DNA of 20,100 nucleotides from a virus (IMGVR_UViG_3300009183_000456:1-20100), one strand, 5' to 3'; counted from the first letter of the stretch, positions 1 to 6,634 are shown. Made by a program: numbers and translations. The notes: generated by a model not told the origin, from the sequence alone.

Positions 1-24
1 TGTTCATTTTTAGTCATATATTGG

Positions 25-567
25 TTATGGCTTTAAAGCAGTCCACGGCAACCAGCCTGCGACATCATAAAGTAACTTACCAGCCTTAAGGTTAGTCAGT
101 GGGTCAAGCAATGGTTCTTGAGTACATATATCCATTTGTTTACAGACTAGCCCAGCATATTCTTTATGATCTTGTTTCCAGTGAACCCCATTGATCTGTA
201 ATAGACCACTATCTGATCTGTGACTCCATTCGCTTACGCCTGTGATGTTGCAGTCTTTGTCTACCTTGTCCCCACCTACCCTGTTTGGGCAACAACCTGA
301 TTCTCGTAGTGCGATCTGTTTAAGTTTTCCGATCTGCTCTACCTGCCAGCCTGCTTGCAGTGCCAGTTTTGGTAGCCATGAGCAATCTCCCCATTTATAA
401 GTGACAGCAGGCATTACAGGATTTTCGTTTAATGTTGAGTAACTGATTATGTTATTTACTTGTTTAGGCATTACAGAACTATCCTCTTCGGTTAACGCAG
501 GGCTAACACCAAAAGATAGAAGTAGGTTGAAGATGGATAAAACAATAACTAACGGTAATTTGTGCAC
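25..567 (-). CDS. Secreted lysozyme/transglycosylase-like protein (probable endolysin)
   Basis: This 180-aa protein probably cleaves host peptidoglycan at lysis. Residues 1-25 look like a Sec signal peptide (hydrophobic core LVIVLSIFNLLLSF, then SPALT). The mature part has a lysozyme-like pattern: ALRESG with candidate catalytic Glu89, then SDSGLLQIN (118-126), then a DPLTNLKAG segment and a final GWLPW. This order matches SLT/lysozyme-superfamily folds. Six cysteines (62, 92, 93, 106, 142, 148) suggest disulfides after export. The start is GTG at 567, preceded by an AAAGGA ribosome site about 8 bases upstream; no better start is near. It follows an intrinsic terminator by only 18 bases, so it probably depends on readthrough. 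A virion-borne hydrolase or a secreted host-wall enzyme are alternatives. Confidence 0.75.
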   Translation of the reverse strand: MHKLPLVIVLSIFNLLLSFGVSPALTEEDSSVMPKQVNNIISYSTLNENPVMPAVTYKWGDCSWLPKLALQAGWQVEQIGKLKQIALRESGCCPNRVGGDKVDKDCNITGVSEWSHRSDSGLLQINGVHWKQDHKEYAGLVCKQMDICTQEPLLDPLTNLKAGKLLYDVAGWLPWTALKP

Positions 568-585
568 TAAGCATCCTTTGTCCAG

Positions 586-619
586 TTAATAAAAAAGACC
601 CTACAAAACACATAGGGTC
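586..619 (-). terminator. Intrinsic (rho-independent) terminator after the whiB gene
   Basis: Read on the minus strand, a perfect 7-bp stem GACCCTA/TAGGGTC (613-619 and 597-603) with a 9-base loop is followed at once by TTTTTTATTAA (596-586). It lies 23 bases past the stop of the WhiB-like gene and 18 bases before the start of the lysozyme-like gene. It is the only classical hairpin plus T-run seen in the window. Confidence 0.75.
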
Positions 620-641
620 AAAGCCTGTTAAGGGCGTGTAT

Positions 642-1067
642 CTAGTTTACCTCATTAGACTTACCAAACATCGTTTTGTGCACATTTTCTATATCTGTAA
701 AAGGCTTACCAGCACTGGGATACAAAGATTTATTTATTATTTTTTCAAAGTTTTTCGTGTGAGCGACAGAACATTCTTCACAAGAGCATCCTTGTCTAAA
801 GCGTTGTGATGATCCGTGTCGTGCAAGATGCTTGTCAGTTTTATTAAAATATGATGAGCGTTCCGTTGGAGTTAAGCCACCCCACATACCATGAACTTCT
901 TTTTCACCAAGTTTTAAACATTCTTTCCAAACAGGACAACTGTTGCAAACTGTTACAGCAACATCATAAAATAATCGTTGCTCTGAATATCCTTCTATCG
1001 GAGGAAACCATAAACTTCCATGCAGTTTCCTACACGCTGATTTGTCAAACCAATTAGGTGTTTCCAT
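642..1067 (-). CDS. whiB: WhiB-family [4Fe-4S] transcriptional regulator with extra Cys-rich C-terminal module
   Basis: This 141-aa regulator has the full WhiB signature: Cys12, then CNSCPVWKEC supplying Cys41, Cys44 and Cys50 as ligands of a [4Fe-4S] cluster, and the GMWGG turn at 60-64. WhiB proteins of the WhiB1/WhiB7 type bind the main sigma factor; phage copies can repress host whiB genes. A basic tail follows (about 84-109) with HGSSQRFRQGCSCEEC and three further cysteines, a module that also recurs in other actinophage proteins. The ATG at 1067 is chosen because GAGAGG stands 9 bases upstream; a TTG at 1100 would extend it by 11 residues without a clear ribosome site and with a longer overlap. 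It overlaps the upstream gene by 14 bp and is the last gene before the terminator. Confidence 0.88.
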   Translation of the reverse strand: METPNWFDKSACRKLHGSLWFPPIEGYSEQRLFYDVAVTVCNSCPVWKECLKLGEKEVHGMWGGLTPTERSSYFNKTDKHLARHGSSQRFRQGCSCEECSVAHTKNFEKIINKSLYPSAGKPFTDIENVHKTMFGKSNEVN

Positions 1068-1380
1068 GTGGGTTAGCCTCTCGGTATAATACGAGGGCAA
1101 TGATGGCGTAGGCGGCCAAATCCATTAAAGAGTCTTCAATTCCTTCGTTGACTAAAGCACTACCTTTCGCAGCGTTTTGCAAACGGACAACTTTGTCATT
1201 GGCTCTTACCAGTGTTCCAATCCATGCTGGGATTCCCCATTGCTCAGAAGAACGCACATTACCTAAAGTGTCTATGCCTATTCCGTAGTCTCTGCCTTTT
1301 CTGTCATGGAGTAAAGCCATTTCTTCCAGCACCTGAAAGAACATGGGATGACCATGCAAGTGTTCAAACATTTTGCTCAT
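1054..1380 (-). CDS. DUF1599 / Nmad1-like MazG-type helical protein
   Basis: The 108-aa product shows the pattern of the DUF1599 family (nucleotide modification associated domain 1). It has an N-terminal HPMFF..LEEMALLHDRKGRDYG block (11-33), a central IGTLVRANDKVVRL (54-67) and a C-terminal IEDSLMDLAAYAII (81-94) whose acidic residues resemble the metal-binding DxxxD of all-alpha MazG/dUTPase-like pyrophosphatases. This is recognition by eye from established family patterns. A role in nucleotide-pool control or base modification is inferred. The ATG at 1380 overlaps the upstream stop as ATGA, so translation is probably coupled. Confidence 0.7.
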   Translation of the reverse strand: MSKMFEHLHGHPMFFQVLEEMALLHDRKGRDYGIGIDTLGNVRSSEQWGIPAWIGTLVRANDKVVRLQNAAKGSALVNEGIEDSLMDLAAYAIIALVLYREANPHGNT

Positions 1381-1823
1381 ACGTCAGGATCTGACTCAAG
1401 CCATGTTGTTAATTCATCAACATGGTAAAAGATAGGTATACCGACTTTCTTGGCTTCAACTATTTCTCTATCAGCACCTTGAGAAATGCCACCGAGTCGT
1501 AAAATAGCGTCACAGCGTCGCATAACCAATAAACAATACTCAGACCAAAAAGATGGTTCATGAGGCATTACAGTATTCCACAGCATTACAAGATGGGGAA
1601 CAATAGGAACGCAAACACCTGACACATATAACTCGTCGGCTGTGCGTATTGCTAAATTAGTATTCTCTATAGGGTCTGGAAATGAGTAGGGAGCAGAAAT
1701 GTAGACATGGGGCAACAAAAGATGTGCCAATGTCCTTAAACCACTTTTCTCGTTTTCGTCCAGATCAGGGTTACGAATATCTTCAGAAAAATTACGCATT
1801 GTATAACCAGACTTTTCAATCAT
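1377..1823 (-). CDS. Nucleoside 2-deoxyribosyltransferase-like protein (DUF4406 type)
   Basis: The 148-aa protein has a Rossmann-like layout typical of nucleoside deoxyribosyltransferase relatives. After about 38 variable residues comes VYISAPYSFPDPIENT (40-55), then A..A..LY.SG..VPIVPHLVMLW (58-82), then CDAILRLGGISQGADREI (104-121) and VGIPIFYHVDEL (127-138). The RLGG.S.GAD.E segment is where this family carries its catalytic glutamate, so Glu120 is a candidate. Family members transfer or cleave the N-glycosidic bond of (deoxy)nucleosides or nucleotides. The ATG at 1823 has AAGGAT close upstream. With its DUF1599 neighbour it points to nucleotide salvage or modification. Confidence 0.66.
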   Translation of the reverse strand: MIEKSGYTMRNFSEDIRNPDLDENEKSGLRTLAHLLLPHVYISAPYSFPDPIENTNLAIRTADELYVSGVCVPIVPHLVMLWNTVMPHEPSFWSEYCLLVMRRCDAILRLGGISQGADREIVEAKKVGIPIFYHVDELTTWLESDPDV

Positions 1824-1855
1824 TTTATCCTTATTGTGTACAGTTTGTGTTTATA

Positions 1856-2110
1856 TTACTTAGACGACTTAGTATTCCATTCTGAGATTGCACGAACCAT
1901 TGCTACCATATGCCCAGTTAGGTCTTCTGAACCATCCTGTAATGCCTGACAGTAACTATTGGTTGATGTGATAACGGCTTGGGCGTAAGTTACCTTACGG
2001 AGTAAGGAATCTACTAATTCTTTTAAATCAGCCTTATCTTCGTTTGCCCGTTCTAGAGAGTTTTGCAAATCTTGGATAACTGCATATTCGTAAATTGTGT
2101 CTGTTGCCAT
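1856..2110 (-). CDS. Small coiled-coil hypothetical protein
   Basis: The 84-aa product is not recognised. Residues 8-45 form a charged heptad-like helix (LQNSLERANEDKADLKELV), followed by a mixed helical C-terminus. The ATG at 2110 is chosen over the in-frame one at 2137 because GAGGAAA stands directly upstream at good spacing. The gap before it, 57 bases from the upstream stop, is longer than usual in this window and holds a palindrome and a possible promoter, so it may start a new transcript running into the deoxyribosyltransferase, DUF1599 and WhiB genes. Confidence 0.66.
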   Translation of the reverse strand: MATDTIYEYAVIQDLQNSLERANEDKADLKELVDSLLRKVTYAQAVITSTNSYCQALQDGSEDLTGHMVAMVRAISEWNTKSSK

Positions 2111-2130
2111 GATTTCCTCGCTTTCTATTG

Positions 2131-2162
2131 GGTACATATCAAATGTACCTTACTTTGGTCAA
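2131..2162 (-). promoter_or_regulatory. Candidate promoter overlapped by a palindrome (possible operator)
   Basis: On the minus strand TTGACC (2162-2157) is followed after 18 bases by TATGTA (2138-2133). This is a good -35 but only a half match to a -10. The -10 overlaps a perfect 7-bp inverted repeat, GGTACAT at 2131-2137 and ATGTACC at 2143-2149, separated by 5 bases. A start around 2126 would leave a short leader containing the strong ribosome site of the gene starting at 2110. No T-run follows, so a terminator is unlikely. Confidence 0.35.
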
Positions 2163-2167
2163 GTTTG

Positions 2168-3604
2168 TCAGTTATCTTCGCTTAAGTCAAGTATTTCCGA
2201 GTACATAGCATCAGCCTGTTGGCGATTAAACCCACCATCGGTTAGTTGTTTGGTTGCGTTTCCCACACCGTTACCGAACAAACGACTCAAAACTCCACTG
2301 CTACCTCTTGCTTCAACTTCCAGTCTGACCATATCTCTAGTATCGGATATGTCTTTAAACTTCTCTACAAATGAGAACAATCTATCTATCTCATCGGACA
2401 ATGCTGGGTCAAGCCCTTGTCCTTCAAGCTCTTCAGCAAAGCGAGCAAACAAAACACGACTTACTTGCATCTCTAACATTGCTCGTAATGCAGCTTGTAA
2501 TTGATCTTTTGTTTTGATCTCAACAGGTAACTTAAAACCACATTCTGAATTCTCACGAAACGCAGGACAACGTGCCGAGAGATAGCAACTATTGCACTGT
2601 CTTAAAAGGTTAGAATTATACCTAATTGTAGATACTGATTCTATGCTTATTTCCCCATCTTCTCCATGTTCTGCAAGGGTTTCTGCTAATGGACTTGAAT
2701 ACTGTTCCACTCCCATTATTGGTAATATCATCTTTTCTGTTTCGTGCCGCTTTTCTACCCCCCTTATAGCAACACTTGCACCCCCTTGTGCCACTTTTTG
2801 AGAAATTGCATTTTGGTCGGTATAGTTGCTATTGCTATCATTATCTAATAGACCCATTTCTTGTTCATCATCGTCTTTTGTGGGGTCATAGACCCCAAAA
2901 GTTTGATTCTCCCAAGCCTTCCACGACATGATTGCAAGTTTGGCTACTTCGTTATTATCATCTTGAATGATTGCATCTATGTCTAAACCTAATCTTTGTA
3001 TATCTGCTCTGTGTTTTTTGCGGGACGAATCTTTTTGTTGTGCGGGGTATCTTCGCAAGCCATGACCATCCCATACTTGTGTTTCGCCATAACGAACAGC
3101 ACTAGTCCAAGAACCTACTAATGCTGAGTCCCATGGAATAGTCTCCAGAATGTCTGGCTTAGAAGACACGGCTATTAGTTTTGCATCCCAACGAGTCATG
3201 GCATTTCTGATTTTAGAAACAGTTTTACCATTTATTGCTTTGTCGCTTATCGCTGCTTTTCCATACTTCTGACAAAGCCATGACAAGCGTTCTAGGTCGT
3301 CAGGATCATTCCATAATGGTACATACCGATCACCAAGCCAAGAGCCATCATAATCTGGGCGACCAATAACATGGGTCAAACTCTCGTAATGCTCCCGTAC
3401 AAAAGAGTCATAGCGTGTTATGTCTTCATCATTTTCTGAGGTATAAAGCGTTATCTCTCCGCCATTAAACATGGCGGTTAAATCTAATTCTTTCTTTTTT
3501 GGTATTGCTAAATGGGTAAGGTTTACAGCAAATCTGGTAACACCCGAAGCAAGCAATAGTGAGCGAAATGATGACTTCTCAGAGTTAGCAAAGTATATTT
3601 TCAT
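2168..3604 (-). CDS. Uncharacterised 478-aa protein with four clustered cysteines
   Basis: I do not recognise an assigned function. Residues 1-230 look like a globular alpha/beta domain opening MKIYFANSEKSSFRSLLLAS, with alternating hydrophobic strands (KLIAVSSKPDI, SALVGSWTSAV) and a run of conserved-looking aromatics (GSWLGDRYVPLW). Residues 235-330 are acidic and Asn/Ser-rich, probably a linker. Then comes a CX2CX5CX8C cluster (Cys337, 340, 346, 355) that could hold zinc or an iron-sulfur cluster, and a long helical region (365-435). The C-terminus (440-478) is short and helical. The start overlaps the upstream stop as ATGA. Its neighbours (HAD-like, Cys-rich, deoxyribosyltransferase-like) suggest nucleic-acid or nucleotide chemistry. 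Confidence in the gene is high and in any function low. Confidence 0.8.
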   Translation of the reverse strand: MKIYFANSEKSSFRSLLLASGVTRFAVNLTHLAIPKKKELDLTAMFNGGEITLYTSENDEDITRYDSFVREHYESLTHVIGRPDYDGSWLGDRYVPLWNDPDDLERLSWLCQKYGKAAISDKAINGKTVSKIRNAMTRWDAKLIAVSSKPDILETIPWDSALVGSWTSAVRYGETQVWDGHGLRRYPAQQKDSSRKKHRADIQRLGLDIDAIIQDDNNEVAKLAIMSWKAWENQTFGVYDPTKDDDEQEMGLLDNDSNSNYTDQNAISQKVAQGGASVAIRGVEKRHETEKMILPIMGVEQYSSPLAETLAEHGEDGEISIESVSTIRYNSNLLRQCNSCYLSARCPAFRENSECGFKLPVEIKTKDQLQAALRAMLEMQVSRVLFARFAEELEGQGLDPALSDEIDRLFSFVEKFKDISDTRDMVRLEVEARGSSGVLSRLFGNGVGNATKQLTDGGFNRQQADAMYSEILDLSEDN

Positions 3605-4086
3605 TTCGTTTCTTTTTCTGCTCTAAAAATGCTTTGTACTTCTATTTCCCTAACTAGGTCATCCCACATCTGCTTTTCTCTGGGCTTATCCTCTCGCCAT
3701 TCTGGACGAACAAATGCTGGTAAACCAACTAAAATTGATGGAACAGCATCCTGCATAACTAACTTGACTGTGCGTGGATCTGAGTCAACAAACCAATTTA
3801 ATTTGCCATATACAGCATTAAGATCACGAATGCGGTCACGAATACTCTCAGGTGTTGTAGTTGATATTACATCTATATGCGAGTACTTATAACCTTCTAG
3901 TTTTGCCCATCCTTGAATCAAATCTGCTCTAGTTGTACCAGTAGCCAAGATAATCATGTTTCCGTGATATTGATTGTAAAGAGCATTCCATAACCCTCTT
4001 GATTCAGGTGATGGTTGTCGGGCGCCAATGGACATTGCTTTATCCGTTGTTGGATACGCCAGTACATCAAATGTAACTACGATCAT
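3601..4086 (-). CDS. HAD-like hydrolase-fold protein, divergent motif I
   Basis: The 161-aa product looks like a haloacid-dehalogenase fold. A first strand VVTFDVLAYP carries Asp7 at the nucleophile position. NMIILATGTTR (43-53) fits motif II with Thr, and LNWFVDSDPRTVKLV (96-110) fits the acidic motif IV. The second aspartate of the usual DxD is missing (Asp7-Val-Leu9), so phosphatase activity is uncertain; a binding-only or altered role is possible. Similar phage proteins include polynucleotide phosphatases. It is joined by ATGA overlaps to the genes on both sides, so the three genes 4562-2168 are probably translated as a unit. Confidence 0.62.
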   Translation of the reverse strand: MIVVTFDVLAYPTTDKAMSIGARQPSPESRGLWNALYNQYHGNMIILATGTTRADLIQGWAKLEGYKYSHIDVISTTTPESIRDRIRDLNAVYGKLNWFVDSDPRTVKLVMQDAVPSILVGLPAFVRPEWREDKPREKQMWDDLVREIEVQSIFRAEKETK

Positions 4087-4562
4087 TTATTTACGTCAAT
4101 GTCGTACAATCCTATTTCTTTTCGTTCTTTATGTGCTACATAGGATGCGCAAGGGCAGTACATACATAGGTATTGGCGTTTTGCAGGAGGAACACCAGTT
4201 TTACGTCCAATAATCTTAGATTCGTCACACCAATCTATGCATGAATCTTTAGGTCTGTTATGTGAGTTAAAGCAACGTAAAGCATCTACTTTAAGTTCAT
4301 CTCTAAAGTCTTTAATATAAACATCTAATTCGCCAAGTTTGTTTGTTAATACAGTTTCCATATCTAATTTTGCTGCAGTATCTGCATCTACTCTGAATAT
4401 TGAAGCATTGCAGTTTTGAGGATCTGGCACTTGAGCGTTATGCCTATCGCATATTTCACGCAATTCCATGTCATACTCAGCAGGACCTTCATATGGCTTT
4501 AGTTTCCACATGGTGTTGTGTGTTTTACAAACTAATAATCGTTCATCTGGTTTATCTGACAT
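4083..4562 (-). CDS. Cys-rich probable metal-binding protein, unknown function
   Basis: This 159-aa protein is not recognised. It has three cysteine-containing patches: LVCKTHNTMW and EICDRHN near residues 10-42, NCNASIF at 50-56, and a C-terminal set with CFNSHNRPKDSCIDWC (97-112) and YLCMYCPCASYV (131-142). The last looks like a CxxCxC knuckle and may bind zinc or iron-sulfur. A middle helix (62-95) separates the halves. The ATG at 4562 has only a weak GTGGAA ribosome site. The 50 bases upstream contain a candidate -10 box, so it may be the first gene of the 4562-to-2168 group. Confidence 0.72.
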   Translation of the reverse strand: MSDKPDERLLVCKTHNTMWKLKPYEGPAEYDMELREICDRHNAQVPDPQNCNASIFRVDADTAAKLDMETVLTNKLGELDVYIKDFRDELKVDALRCFNSHNRPKDSCIDWCDESKIIGRKTGVPPAKRQYLCMYCPCASYVAHKERKEIGLYDIDVNK

Positions 4563-4591
4563 TTTGTTCCACTTTTCTAGTCGTTACCCGT

Positions 4592-4597
4592 ACTATA
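4592..4597 (-). promoter_or_regulatory. Candidate -10 box (TATAGT) in the 4563-4612 gap
   Basis: In this 50-base gap the minus strand reads TATAGT, five of six matches to the bacterial -10 consensus, about 30 bases before the ATG at 4562. No good -35 is seen 16-18 bases further upstream. Actinobacterial promoters often lack a clear -35, so this stays possible but weak. Confidence 0.3.
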
Positions 4598-4612
4598 CAC
4601 GAAGATTAGTGA

Positions 4613-4942
4613 TTATGGGTGGACAGGCCCATCTTCATGCAAAGAAGCTTGAGCGGCTGGATGCATAACTATAGATTTACGAACATCATCATAATTTATG
4701 CCACCCATGTCCGTTATTGCAACGGGGTTTGGAATAATGCCCAATAACTGACCATAGTTATGAATCATGTTGTCTGACATAGTGGACAAATGCGCATATA
4801 ATTCCCCAGATCTAGGGTGCAACTTCTGGGAAGGATGCATACCTCTGGAGACTTGACGAGAAATATCATCTCTAGTATCCATACCTTTTTGCTTGTTTAT
4901 TTTGCGTTTTCTAAACTCATTCATGTCTATTAACTCACCCAT
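4613..4942 (-). CDS. Small hypothetical protein, end of the modular array
   Basis: The 109-aa protein is unrecognised. Its N-terminus (LIDMNEFRKRKINKQKG, 4-20) is basic and resembles that of the 62-aa protein at 10797-10985 near the other end of this gene array, which has IVDMAEYKGRKARKQ. The rest contains YAHLSTMSDNMIHNYGQLLG (49-68), probably a helix, and a polar tail with VMHPAAQASLHEDG. It has no cysteine and no membrane segment. The ATG at 4942 begins 6 bases after the stop of the upstream gene. It is the last member of the array before a 50-base gap. Confidence 0.65.
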   Translation of the reverse strand: MGELIDMNEFRKRKINKQKGMDTRDDISRQVSRGMHPSQKLHPRSGELYAHLSTMSDNMIHNYGQLLGIIPNPVAITDMGGINYDDVRKSIVMHPAAQASLHEDGPVHP

Positions 4943-4948
4943 GATTAC

Positions 4949-5173
4949 TTACCAACCGTCTGTATTTTTGTCAAACTTTTGAGGGGTGTCCACACCATCG
5001 TTGTCCATGGCTACTTTGTAAGCACTTTCAGCATCTTCTTGTTCTAAATCTTTCTGTAAGTCAGGACTTAGAATTCGTTGAACTGTTGCGCCTCCGCCCA
5101 TGTCAAACGTAGTCATTCCTTTTTTACTAACCTTGCGATTAGGATTATGTCGTTCGTCTTTACCATTAGCCAT
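4949..5173 (-). CDS. Small MANGKD-motif protein (array paralogue)
   Basis: The 74-aa product opens with MANGKDERHNPNRKV, almost identical to the start of the protein at 7266-7589 and related to that at 6969-7262. The DNA of this part (5136-5177) differs from 7552-7593 at only about three positions, so the start region was copied recently or is under strong constraint. The remainder is acidic and polar (LSPDLQKDLEQEDAESAYK), probably disordered or a short helix. The function is unknown. Confidence 0.7.
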   Translation of the reverse strand: MANGKDERHNPNRKVSKKGMTTFDMGGGATVQRILSPDLQKDLEQEDAESAYKVAMDNDGVDTPQKFDKNTDGW

Positions 5174-5177
5174 GATT
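5136..5177. repeat. Dispersed repeat copy A (MANGKD start region)
   Basis: These 42 bp cover the first codons and the bases just before the ATG at 5173. They match 7552-7593 at all but about three positions, including the bases next to the start codon. A more diverged copy lies at 7225-7266. Confidence 0.75.
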
Positions 5178-5431
5178 TATATTTCTTTCTCCCAATCAAA
5201 TAATTGGGGTTTAGGTTCAACCAACCTAACTGTTGGCTTAGCTTTAACAAGTGCTGTTCGTCTTTTCCATTCTGAATGTGTTTCAAAATCTTTTCTTTTA
5301 GTATCTTTTCTAGGGACATACCGATCAAAAGTTTTATCGTTACCTACGTCAGTAACTTCTTCGTAGCCATTTATTGAAACACCATTAGAGTTTTTATGAG
5401 GAATTGGGCGCATTCTATGATCGTATGCCAT
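5177..5431 (-). CDS. Small basic protein with GYEE motif
   Basis: The 84-aa product starts MAYDHRMRPIPHKNSNGV and contains NGYEEVTDVGNDKTFDRYVP (21-40), related to the GYEEYEDGTIVDLP unit that occurs twice in the protein at 7266-7589. The C-terminal half is strongly charged (RKDTKRKDFE, EWKRRTALVKAKP) and ends PQLFDWEKEI. The ATG at 5431 is preferred because it sits 16 bases after the upstream stop; in-frame starts up to 5512 would overlap that gene by 65 bases. The ribosome site (AAAG) is weak. The function is unknown. Confidence 0.6.
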   Translation of the reverse strand: MAYDHRMRPIPHKNSNGVSINGYEEVTDVGNDKTFDRYVPRKDTKRKDFETHSEWKRRTALVKAKPTVRLVEPKPQLFDWEKEI

Positions 5432-5447
5432 AATCTTTGTAATCACG

Positions 5448-5687
5448 TTAGTCGTGAGTACACTCACCTTTAGAGCATTCATCCATAGTCCAGCCACCTT
5501 TTGTTGCTTCATGTCGTCTGAACTCTAAGTTTCTTTTTCCTAAAGCTGTAAATGGCATTTGTTTGCCAGTCTTCAAAGTTACGTGAAATGGAATCATCCC
5601 AGAAACGCCAGATTCATCCATGACGTTTATGCCTTTGTCTGAGACATCAATTGTGCTTGGGTCATTACCCTCAGAAACGTCTGTCAT
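5448..5687 (-). CDS. Small hypothetical protein
   Basis: The 79-aa product is acidic at its N-terminus (MTDVSEGNDPSTIDVSDKG). A more globular part follows: IPFHVTLKTGKQMPFTALG (32-50) and FRRHEATKGGWTMDEC (56-71). Two cysteines near the end (CSKGEC) might bind metal or form a disulfide. It begins 5 bases after the upstream stop. No family is recognised. Confidence 0.62.
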   Translation of the reverse strand: MTDVSEGNDPSTIDVSDKGINVMDESGVSGMIPFHVTLKTGKQMPFTALGKRNLEFRRHEATKGGWTMDECSKGECTHD

Positions 5688-5692
5688 GTCAG

Positions 5693-5896
5693 TTACAAAC
5701 TTAGTGTTGGGTCTTTAACCTCAGCTAAAGGTGAGCGACTAGTAATGTTGTACTGTTCGTTAATTACCATAGAGCGCTTGAGTATAGGGCCAGTTTCTAC
5801 TACCCCACCACGATCTGGAGAAAGGTTTTTGAAGGTTCCGTCAGTTGCGCCTAAGCGAAGATCTGCGTTTTGAGAGCGAGAAGAGTTTACAGCCAT
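5693..5896 (-). CDS. Small hypothetical protein
   Basis: The 67-aa product begins MAVNSSRSQNADLRLGATDG and continues with FKNLSPDRGGVVETGPILKR and a polar tail. It has no cysteine, no clear domain and no membrane segment, and is probably partly disordered. It fits the spacing and style of its neighbours (12 bases after the upstream stop), which is the main reason to call it a gene. Confidence 0.58.
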   Translation of the reverse strand: MAVNSSRSQNADLRLGATDGTFKNLSPDRGGVVETGPILKRSMVINEQYNITSRSPLAEVKDPTLSL

Positions 5897-5908
5897 AGTA
5901 CTAGTTTA

Positions 5909-6634
5909 TCACCTTGAACGTCTGTTAGATGGACCATTGATAAACGTAAGAGAAGAATCACCAGCACCTGGTGTTGGTGGATTGTTTTTTGGTGTTCTTG
6001 GTGTTTTACTTGCTGGTGTATTTGTTTTCTTTGCCGCTCTCTTTGTTGCAAGCTCGGCTACTCTTTCTGGTGTTTTTGGGGTGTATGGTCCTCTTGGTTT
6101 TCCTGTATTCTTAGCAGGTTGTGCAGGTCCACCTAGTTTTACGTTTTGATTAAATTCATTAAAAGCGGATGCTCCAGTTGCATCGTTAATGTCACCGCCA
6201 GCTATTGCGTTTTTATTTACGCTAAAATCCTGCATTGTAGGATTAAAATTAAAATCACCACCGCCAGGATTGTTAAATGTGTTGGTTTGTGTTGTACCAT
6301 CATCGGACATAGAGCTGGTTTGACTCATACCTTGAGGTTGACCTTGACCTTGTGATTGGCTTTGATTTCTTGATCTTCTTGAGTTACCCCTACCATTATT
6401 ATTAAAAGGACTTAGGTAGTTATAAGGGTTAAACATGGAAGCAAGATCATTCGTCATGCCATTAGCTGCTGGTGGTGCTTGATTACTTATACCAAAGTTA
6501 TAGCCACCAGAACCACTACTACCAACACTGCCCAAACCTTGCCTTGTGGGACTTGGGGTTATGTCTCGTGGATTACGCCCAGTGGCGTTGTATAGCGGAG
6601 CTACGGGAGATGCACCAAATCTGTCAGAAGCCAT
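5909..6634 (-). CDS. Long disordered protein with SVNK/AGG module and basic tail
   Basis: This 241-aa protein is low complexity: Gly/Ser-rich (35-47), Asn/Tyr-rich (68-80), Gln/Ser-rich (90-107) and Gly/Asn-rich (118-132). Residues 138-156, SVNKNAIAGGDINDATGAS, closely resemble SVNKGAYAGGNINNAVGAT in the 508-aa protein at 7897-9423. The C-terminus (178-241) is rich in Lys, Pro and Thr (TPKTPERVAELATKRAAKK), again like a basic TPEQQAARTARERAAR stretch in that protein. No enzyme domain is seen. Being long, disordered and basic-tailed, it could be a scaffold, an internal virion or a nucleic-acid-binding protein; this is inference. Confidence 0.7.
   Translation of the reverse strand: MASDRFGASPVAPLYNATGRNPRDITPSPTRQGLGSVGSSGSGGYNFGISNQAPPAANGMTNDLASMFNPYNYLSPFNNNGRGNSRRSRNQSQSQGQGQPQGMSQTSSMSDDGTTQTNTFNNPGGGDFNFNPTMQDFSVNKNAIAGGDINDATGASAFNEFNQNVKLGGPAQPAKNTGKPRGPYTPKTPERVAELATKRAAKKTNTPASKTPRTPKNNPPTPGAGDSSLTFINGPSNRRSR

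Noticed and set aside
1-17. Possible next gene starting with MTKNE on the minus strand
   Set aside because: An ATG at 17 follows the lysozyme stop by 7 bases, but only five codons are visible and no ribosome site is seen.
1067-1100. N-terminal extension of the WhiB protein from TTG at 1100
   Set aside because: It has no ribosome site at proper spacing and overlaps the DUF1599-like gene by 47 bases, whereas the ATG at 1067 has GAGAGG upstream.
2097-2504. 135-aa plus-strand frame
   Set aside because: It is antisense to the 478-aa gene, crosses the palindrome region and has no coding-like features.
5113-5328. 71-aa alternate frame on the minus strand
   Set aside because: It overlaps two better-supported array genes in another frame and breaks the TAATG/short-gap layout.
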